Positions 1-4,982 of a stretch of 12,125 nt of DNA are shown in pieces. The stretch is from Clostridiales bacterium UBA1770 (GTDB lineage: Bacteria; Bacillota; Clostridia; Oscillospirales; CAG-272): NCBI GenBank assembly GCA_002315325.1, contig DCGU01000028.1, positions 1-12,125 on the forward strand. The letters run 5' to 3'. How positions within the stretch are numbered: position 1 is the first letter of the stretch; every line of letters starts with the position of its first letter. The notes beneath the pieces were generated by a model that saw nothing but the letters and a program-made list of their open reading frames with translations, did no database searches and was not told where the DNA came from. A program made the translations under genes and the position numbers.

Positions 1-864
1 GTACAAAATAACGGTCTTGCCGTTGTATTCACAGAAGTCCACGTCGCTGGCGTTGATATCCACGGCGTTTTGGATTTCTTCAATTTCGGCATCGGTGAAG
101 TATGCGGGACGCTCAATCTTTTTGTCGTCGTCATCGTACCAGAACACGGGGTTTTTGATGCCGAGTTCGTAGTGCTCCAGGTCGCGCGTCCGCACGATAT
201 AGGGGACGTAGTGCGGTCCCGGCAATGCTTCCAAATTAATCATATAATAGAAGCCGTCGTAATAGCGAATGACGGGGCAGGCGGTATAGCGGCCGCGGTC
301 ATAGGAATATTGCATCATATCCATCATAACCCAATGGCGGCAGTCGGCCGATTTGGCATAAACGATGGTGAACGCTGTGCCGACAGCGGGATGGTCGCCG
401 CCGATTTCAATGGCCATGATGTATCCGTCAGGCCCTTTGCAAATGGAAGTATTATATACTTGGATAGTATCGGGGAAGGTCAGCGCCGTGCTTTCCTCCC
501 AGTGTTCCAGGTCGGTGGAAACGTATAAATCCAGCACCTGATTGCCACCGCCGCCGCGTGTGGCAACGACGTACATCACGTCATTTTCTTCGTAGCAGCA
601 GCCGAAGGAGTGGTCGAACGCGAAGGGTGTCGTCCCCTCGTTGGTTTCCATATCCACAAAGCGCAAACAGCCGATTTTATTGGCCGCCACGTTGTGATGC
701 AAACCCCAACGCTGGTTTCTGACCCATTCGAAACGCAACAGTTTCCCGTGCCAAACCACGGGGGTGGTTTCCACCACGCCGACGGCAATGGTACCGTGTT
801 TGACGATGGGTTTATCGGTTTTCAAAATGCCTTTTGTGTAGAGGATATCGGTGTCATGAATCAT
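1..864 (-). CDS. Glycosidase-like five-bladed beta-propeller protein (partial, C-terminus outside window)
   Basis: The frame is open from an ATG at 864 to the left edge, giving 288 codons and no stop, so the 3' end lies outside the window. The start follows an AAGGGG ribosome binding site (875-880), 10 bases away. The product has no signal peptide and should be cytosolic. It shows repeated blade-like units of the GH43/GH32/GH130 propeller type: YVSTDLEHWEES, then YAKSADCRHW, then IVRTRDLEHYELG, and DFCEYNGKT near the edge. From family knowledge such folds cut or phosphorolyse oligosaccharides. I cannot identify the catalytic acids or the family with certainty, and the substrate is unknown. 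It starts only 20 bases after the nnr stop, so the two are probably co-transcribed. Some such propellers are enzymatically uncharacterised, so the glycosidase role is inference. Confidence 0.65.
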   Translation of the reverse strand, partial: MIHDTDILYTKGILKTDKPIVKHGTIAVGVVETTPVVWHGKLLRFEWVRNQRWGLHHNVAANKIGCLRFVDMETNEGTTPFAFDHSFGCCYEENDVMYVVATRGGGGNQVLDLYVSTDLEHWEESTALTFPDTIQVYNTSICKGPDGYIMAIEIGGDHPAVGTAFTIVYAKSADCRHWVMMDMMQYSYDRGRYTACPVIRYYDGFYYMINLEALPGPHYVPYIVRTRDLEHYELGIKNPVFWYDDDDKKIERPAYFTDAEIEEIQNAVDINASDVDFCEYNGKTVILY

Positions 865-884
865 AACGGTTTTTCCCCTTCCGG

Positions 885-2429
885 TTATTTGTTTTTCTCG
901 GTGCGGAGCAATACGGCGGTGATACCGTCGATAATATCCGATGCGATGGTACCGCGTGCGGATACCTTTTTGGCAGTGGCTTCACCGGCTCTGCCGTGCA
1001 GGAAGGCACCCAGGCGTGCCGCCTCCTCGGCGTGCATACCGTTGGCCATAAGGGCAGCGATGATGCCACAGAGTACGTCTCCCGAGCCGGCCGTTGCCAA
1101 TGCGTTACAACCGGAGAGGTTGAGCGCCAGGCCGCCGTTCGGGGCCGTGATGACAGAGTGCGCGTCCTTGAGCAGGCAGACGACGCCGAGCTCTTTGGTC
1201 AGGGCCTGTGCCGCACGCAGGGGGCAGGCCTTAATTTCAAGAATGGATTTGCCCAAAAGGCGTGAAGCCTCGCCGAAGTGCGGTGTAATCACGCTGCCGG
1301 CGGGAATCAGGCGGCGCAGCCTTTTGTCGGCGGCAATCAAATTGAGTGCGTCGGCGTCCAAGATGACGGGCAGGGAAGACTGGCGGGCGCGAATCAAAGC
1401 GGCCTGCAGCATGGCGGCTGCCGTTCTGTCGGTACCCAGTCCCGGTCCTGCCAGCAGCACGTTGGCACGGCCAAGGGCTACGTCAATGGCCGTTTTGCCT
1501 GTTTTCACCGTATCGTAGGGGAAAACCACGGCTTCCGGCAACGCCGAAAAAACGGCGTTTTTGTTGGATTCCGGGGTAATAATCCCGCACAGTCCCGCAC
1601 CGCTGCGGTAGGCGGCTTTGCCGGACAATATGGCGGCGCCGCACATATACGGGCTGCCGCACAGTGCTGCGACGGTACCGAAATCACCCTTGTGGGAGCG
1701 AACGGGACGGCGGGGCAGCAGGTCGGATAAATCGGTATCAAAAATAACTTCGCAGGAGGACAGCGGCGCCGGTGCGTCGGCGGGAATGCCGATATCGCAA
1801 AGGTTCACTTTGCCGGCAAATTCGGCACCGGGGTACAGGAACAATCCCTGTTTACAGCGTCCCAGGCAGGCCGTCATTTTGGCGCGGACGGCAACACCCA
1901 TCACTTCACCCGTGTCGGCGGAAATACCCGAGGGAATATCCACGGACAATACGGGCAGGGTGCAGGCATTGACGCGGTTAATCCAGGTTTCGGCCGTGCC
2001 GCTGACGGGGCGGGACAGGCCGATGCCGAACAGGGCGTCGATAATGCAATCGGCGTTGCCGGGGCAGGCGGCCGGTTCTGTGACGACGGGGACACCCATA
2101 GCGCAGGCACCCTTATAGGCATCTGCCAATAGGGGCGACATACGGCTCTCATCCGGTGTGCCGTCGTTTTGCAGGGGACCTGCGTACCAAACGGTGACGT
2201 CGTGACCGCAGTGTTTTAAGATGAGCGACAGGACCATACCGTCTCCGCCGTTATTGCCGGCACCGCACAAAACGGCAGGCGTCTTGCACGGAAAGGCGGC
2301 GGTATTTTGCTGCAGCAGCTGATACAGGGCCTGTGCGGCGTTGCGCATCAGCGTGCTGTCGGACGTTCCGTTATGCATAACGGTTTTTTCCATTTCCCGC
2401 ATGCCCTCGGCGGTCAGCAAATAATCCAT
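885..2429 (-). CDS. nnr: Bifunctional NAD(P)H-hydrate epimerase / ADP-dependent NAD(P)H-hydrate dehydratase
   Basis: This is the metabolite-repair enzyme that returns damaged (hydrated) NADH and NADPH to the active cofactor; it is expected in the cytosol. The N-terminal half is a YjeF_N epimerase domain (about residues 1-215), with NNGGDG at 59-64, DALFGIGLSRPVSG at 131-144 and SVDIPSGISADTG at 162-174. The C-terminal half (about 235-510) is the ribokinase-like dehydratase, with HKGDFGTV at 246-253, AGPGLGT at 327-333, LDADALNL at 357-364, TPHFGEASRLLG at 382-393 and the catalytic-loop motif AGSGDVLCG, whose key Asp is 451. Its 514 residues match the fused bacterial form. The ATG at 2429 is preceded by AGGAGG (2437-2442) at 7 bases. 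It lies downstream of a terminator-like hairpin pair and just ahead of the propeller gene. Confidence 0.96.
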   Translation of the reverse strand: MDYLLTAEGMREMEKTVMHNGTSDSTLMRNAAQALYQLLQQNTAAFPCKTPAVLCGAGNNGGDGMVLSLILKHCGHDVTVWYAGPLQNDGTPDESRMSPLLADAYKGACAMGVPVVTEPAACPGNADCIIDALFGIGLSRPVSGTAETWINRVNACTLPVLSVDIPSGISADTGEVMGVAVRAKMTACLGRCKQGLFLYPGAEFAGKVNLCDIGIPADAPAPLSSCEVIFDTDLSDLLPRRPVRSHKGDFGTVAALCGSPYMCGAAILSGKAAYRSGAGLCGIITPESNKNAVFSALPEAVVFPYDTVKTGKTAIDVALGRANVLLAGPGLGTDRTAAAMLQAALIRARQSSLPVILDADALNLIAADKRLRRLIPAGSVITPHFGEASRLLGKSILEIKACPLRAAQALTKELGVVCLLKDAHSVITAPNGGLALNLSGCNALATAGSGDVLCGIIAALMANGMHAEEAARLGAFLHGRAGEATAKKVSARGTIASDIIDGITAVLLRTEKNK

Positions 2430-2462
2430 GGGTAAGCCTCCTATATGTCAATGGTAGTACGG

Positions 2463-2479
2463 TTTGCGCAATACGCAAA
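2463..2479. repeat. Inverted repeat TTTGCG-N5-CGCAAA in the nnr leader
   Basis: A perfect 6-bp inverted repeat with a 5-base loop abuts the T-tract of the terminator-like hairpin at 2477-2498. On the minus strand it would be the second of two consecutive hairpins between the small membrane-protein gene and nnr. It could stabilise a 3' end or be an operator. No regulator is identifiable. Confidence 0.45.
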
Positions 2480-2498
2480 AATAACCGGGTACGGTTAT
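2477..2498 (-). terminator. Probable intrinsic terminator after the small membrane-protein gene
   Basis: Read on the minus strand, a perfect 7-bp stem ATAACCG / CGGTTAT with a 4-base loop is followed directly by a run of T residues. It starts about 25 bases after the stop of the 100-residue membrane protein and lies about 50 bases before the nnr start. The stem has only three G-C or C-G pairs, so termination may be partial and nnr may depend on readthrough. I found no convincing promoter for nnr between the hairpin and its start. Confidence 0.55.
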
Positions 2499-2523
2499 CC
2501 TGCACGCAATATGCCGGTGAATA

Positions 2524-2826
2524 TTATTCGGCCTTTTCGGTGCCGGTTTTGGACAGCGTGTCGCGAATGGCGTCCACGACTTCGTCCGCTTCGTCGTCAT
2601 CGTCGAACAGTTCCACGTTATCGGGGGAGAAGCTCAACGTGAGTGACGGCACTCTGCCGACGAGCAGCCATGCACCTGCCAGGGAATCGACAGCGGCAAT
2701 GGCCAACAGGGCCTTCGGTACGCTCTTTCTCTTAAAGCACAAAATGATGAAAACGGTCGTCATCACGAGAGCGGATGCTAACAGCGTCAGGCCGCACAGT
2801 TGTTTTTCGGATTTTTTCAGTTTCAT
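2524..2826 (-). CDS. Small two-helix membrane protein with acidic C-terminal tail, unknown function
   Basis: I do not recognise the family. The 100-residue protein has a short basic N-terminus (MKLKKSEK) and two hydrophobic segments, about residues 11-31 and 38-57, joined by a basic loop (FKRKSVPK). An acidic tail follows, with ELFDDDDEADEVVD as its core. By the positive-inside rule the loop should be cytoplasmic and both ends outside, but this is inference. The ATG at 2826 is chosen because GGAGG at 2834-2838 sits 7 bases upstream. A GTG at 2856 is also in frame, but it would place that ribosome binding site inside the coding region. The gene follows prfB by 53 bases on the same strand and precedes a probable terminator, so it is probably transcribed with prfB. 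Confidence 0.75.
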   Translation of the reverse strand: MKLKKSEKQLCGLTLLASALVMTTVFIILCFKRKSVPKALLAIAAVDSLAGAWLLVGRVPSLTLSFSPDNVELFDDDDEADEVVDAIRDTLSKTGTEKAE

Positions 2827-2879
2827 GGGGAATCCTCCGTTTCTTATTTTTTCCACGCGTGTGGATGGGTGGGTATGTA

Positions 2880-3989
2880 TTATTTCAAAGCGTTCATTTT
2901 AAGGTAGGCGTTGATGAAACCGTCGATTTCACCGTCCATGACGGCGTCGATATCCGTCATTTCAAAACCGGTACGGGTATCCTTGGCCAGCGTGTAGGGC
3001 ATGAACACGTAGGAACGAATCTGGGCGCCCCACTCGATGTTGGTTTTATTGCCCTGAATCTGGTCGATGGTGTCCAGACGCTCGCGAATCTTGATTTCCA
3101 TCAATTTGGATTTCAGCATACGCATAGCGGTCTCTTTATTCTGCAGCTGGGAACGTTCGGTTTGGCAGGCGACGACGATGCCCGTCGGCTTATGAATCAA
3201 ACGGACGGCGGAAGATACCTTGTTAATATTCTGACCGCCGGCACCGCTGGAGTGATAGGCGACGAAATCGTAATCTTCCTCGCGAACGACGACGTCATCG
3301 AGTTCCTCAAACTCCGGCATAACTTCAATGGAGGAGAAGGAGGTGTGGCGGCGTCCCTGGGCGTCGAAGGGGGAAACGCGGACCAAACGGTGCACGCCGT
3401 TTTCGCTCTTCAAATAGCCGTAGGCATTGATGCCTTCCACAAAAATGGTGGCGCTCTTGAGTCCCGCTTCATCGCCGTCCTGCCAATCGGTCAGTTTGAC
3501 TTTGAAGTTATGGCGCTCGGCCCAGCGGGTGATCATACGGTACAGCATTTGCGCCCAGTCCTGTGCCTCGGTACCGCCGGCACCGGGATGGAAGGAAACG
3601 ATGGCGTTGTTGCGGTCGTATTCGCCGGACAACAGGACGGTCGTTCTTTGGGCATCGGCTTCTGCCGCGATGGATTCAGCCTCGCTTTGTACCTCTTCCA
3701 CGGAACTTTCGTCATCGACCTCGATGGCCATTTCACAAAGGACGATGGCGTCCTCCAGGCGGGCGCAGAGTTTATCGTAGCCCTCGATGGTGTCTTTTTT
3801 CTGCTTGATTGCCTGCAAAATCTTGGACGATTTTGCCTGGTCGTTCCAGAAAGCCGGGTCGGTGGACTGCTGCTCCATTTCAGCGACTTCATCACGGAGC
3901 GTTGTAACGTGCAGCGCGCTGCCCAGGTCTTTCAGGTTGTCGCGCATACCGTTTAATTTGGATTTTGCTTCTTCCAGTGCTACTATCAA
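2880..3989 (-). CDS. prfB: Peptide chain release factor 2
   Basis: RF2 recognises UGA and UAA stop codons and triggers release of the finished peptide on the ribosome. The 369-residue product has the anticodon-like SPF tripeptide at 206-208 (in RVSPFDAQGRRHTSF) and the catalytic GGQ at 251-253 (in SSGAGGQNINKV). Its PGAGGTEAQDW motif at 135-145 is typical of class-I release factors. The start is a TTG at 3989: GAGG (3999-4002) lies 9 bases upstream and an in-frame TAA (3996-3998) blocks any longer form. Many prfB genes carry a programmed +1 frameshift at an internal UGA near codon 25. Here that region is one continuous frame (KDLGSALHVTTLRDEV), so autoregulation by frameshifting is absent. 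It lies downstream of the glycyl radical activase with a 114-base gap, so it may have its own promoter. Confidence 0.97.
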   Translation of the reverse strand: MIVALEEAKSKLNGMRDNLKDLGSALHVTTLRDEVAEMEQQSTDPAFWNDQAKSSKILQAIKQKKDTIEGYDKLCARLEDAIVLCEMAIEVDDESSVEEVQSEAESIAAEADAQRTTVLLSGEYDRNNAIVSFHPGAGGTEAQDWAQMLYRMITRWAERHNFKVKLTDWQDGDEAGLKSATIFVEGINAYGYLKSENGVHRLVRVSPFDAQGRRHTSFSSIEVMPEFEELDDVVVREEDYDFVAYHSSGAGGQNINKVSSAVRLIHKPTGIVVACQTERSQLQNKETAMRMLKSKLMEIKIRERLDTIDQIQGNKTNIEWGAQIRSYVFMPYTLAKDTRTGFEMTDIDAVMDGEIDGFINAYLKMNALK

Positions 3990-3995
3990 GAATTG

Positions 3996-4004
3996 TTACC
4001 TCAT
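3996..4004 (-). other. Two-codon mini-ORF (ATG AGG TAA) overlapping the prfB ribosome binding site
   Basis: Directly upstream of the TTG start, and in the same frame, the minus strand reads ATG-AGG-TAA. Its AGG belongs to the GAGG ribosome binding sequence. It fixes the 5' limit of prfB, because the frame is closed by UAA six bases before the TTG. Whether it is ever translated is unknown, since I see no ribosome binding site of its own. Confidence 0.35.
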
Positions 4005-4013
4005 TTCGTTATT

Positions 4014-4060
4014 TTGGCAGCCAATTGAAAAATGCACGGAACGCGCAAAAACAAATTGGC
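4014..4060. repeat. Three TTGGC/GCCAA half-sites in the prfB upstream region
   Basis: In the 114-base gap between the activase stop and prfB, TTGGC (4014-4018) and GCCAA (4020-4024) form a palindrome around one base. A third half-site, TTGGC (4056-4060), completes a 7-bp inverted repeat GCCAATT / AATTGGC (4020-4026 and 4054-4060). The rest of the gap is AT-rich. It may hold the prfB promoter, but I could not define convincing -35 and -10 boxes. Chance occurrence is possible. Confidence 0.3.
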
Positions 4061-4103
4061 GAATAATGATTTTAAAAATAGTTTTTATCTTGGGGACGGC
4101 ACG

Positions 4104-4973
4104 TTAAATGCCTGTCGGCCGATATACGGCGCCGACGCGCTGCGCCGCTTCCTGCATTTCTTCTTTGGTCGGCGGGGTGACGTCGTGGGGGGCGTAGGCG
4201 CGTCCCAGGGCTGTGTACTTGCTCTCGCCGGTGGCGTGGTATGCCAGCAGTTCCAGGGGGTAGGGCTTGGCAAAGGCGGCAACGGCATCGATTTCCGTGT
4301 CGTTGTAGCCGGGGATGACCGGCATACGGAACAGGACGTTCGCACCGCGTTCTTTCAGGAACGCCGCATTGGCCAAAATCTGCGCGTTATCCACGCCCGT
4401 GCAGCGTTTGTGCACGTCGGCGTCAATGGCTTTCAGGTCGAACAGGAACAGGTCGACGAGCGGTAACAGCCGCTCGAACGTTGCCGTGGGGACGCAGCCG
4501 GCTGTTTCCACGGCCGTTGCAATCTTTTTTTCGCGGCAGGCGGTCAATAGGGCTTCGATAAACGCCGTTTGGAGCAGCGGTTCGCCGCCCGAAAAGGTGA
4601 CGCCGCCTTTTGACGTTTCGTAATAGGGGATATCGCGCGAAACGACGTCCATAACGTCGGCCACGGTTTTTACGCTGCCGGTTGCCATGCGCGCACCGCT
4701 TTGACATACGGCGGCACATTTCCCGCAGCCGGTGCAGGCATCGGTGCCGGCTTTATCGCAAAATGCACGGCATTTGCCGCACCCCGTACATTTATCGGGG
4801 TAGAACATCAATTGCGTGGGGCAAATCTGCGATTCCGGGTTATGGCACCAGGCACAGCGCAGATTACAGCCCTTGAGAAAGACCGTCGTGCGGATGCCGG
4901 GACCGTCGTGCATGCAAAAGCGCTGGACGTCGAAAATCGCACCCTCGGTTTTATATAAGGTTTCGTCACACAT
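4104..4973 (-). CDS. Glycyl radical enzyme activating protein (radical SAM, with two extra 4Fe-4S sites)
   Basis: This cytosolic activase uses S-adenosylmethionine and a 4Fe-4S cluster to abstract hydrogen from the partner's radical glycine. The radical-SAM cysteines are C36, C40 and C43 in KGCNLRCAWCHNPES, preceded by the family-typical MHDGPGIRTTVFLKG. A bacterial ferredoxin-type insert follows, with two Cys-x2-Cys-x2-Cys-x3-Cys sets: C62, C65, C68, C72 and C80, C83, C86, C90. Such an insert is typical of activases of non-pyruvate-formate-lyase glycyl radical enzymes. SGGEPLL at 128-134 is the SAM-binding motif. Its 289 residues are normal for this subfamily. The ATG at 4973 lies 9 bases after the stop of the enzyme gene, and the nearest purine-rich sequences are badly spaced, so translation is probably coupled. 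The partner is almost certainly the enzyme just upstream. Confidence 0.95.
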   Translation of the reverse strand: MCDETLYKTEGAIFDVQRFCMHDGPGIRTTVFLKGCNLRCAWCHNPESQICPTQLMFYPDKCTGCGKCRAFCDKAGTDACTGCGKCAAVCQSGARMATGSVKTVADVMDVVSRDIPYYETSKGGVTFSGGEPLLQTAFIEALLTACREKKIATAVETAGCVPTATFERLLPLVDLFLFDLKAIDADVHKRCTGVDNAQILANAAFLKERGANVLFRMPVIPGYNDTEIDAVAAFAKPYPLELLAYHATGESKYTALGRAYAPHDVTPPTKEEMQEAAQRVGAVYRPTGI

Positions 4974-4982
4974 GCTTCAAAA

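Noticed and set aside
610..1518. 302-codon open frame on the plus strand
   Set aside because: It is antisense to the propeller gene and nnr and crosses their junction. It is low-complexity and has no ribosome binding support.
2775..3956. 393-codon open frame on the plus strand
   Set aside because: It is antisense to prfB and its translation shows no family motif; it is a shadow of the true gene.
4071..4090. AT-rich inverted stretch after the activase as a terminator
   Set aside because: The possible stem consists only of A-T pairs and would be too weak. I could not find a convincing terminator between the activase and prfB.
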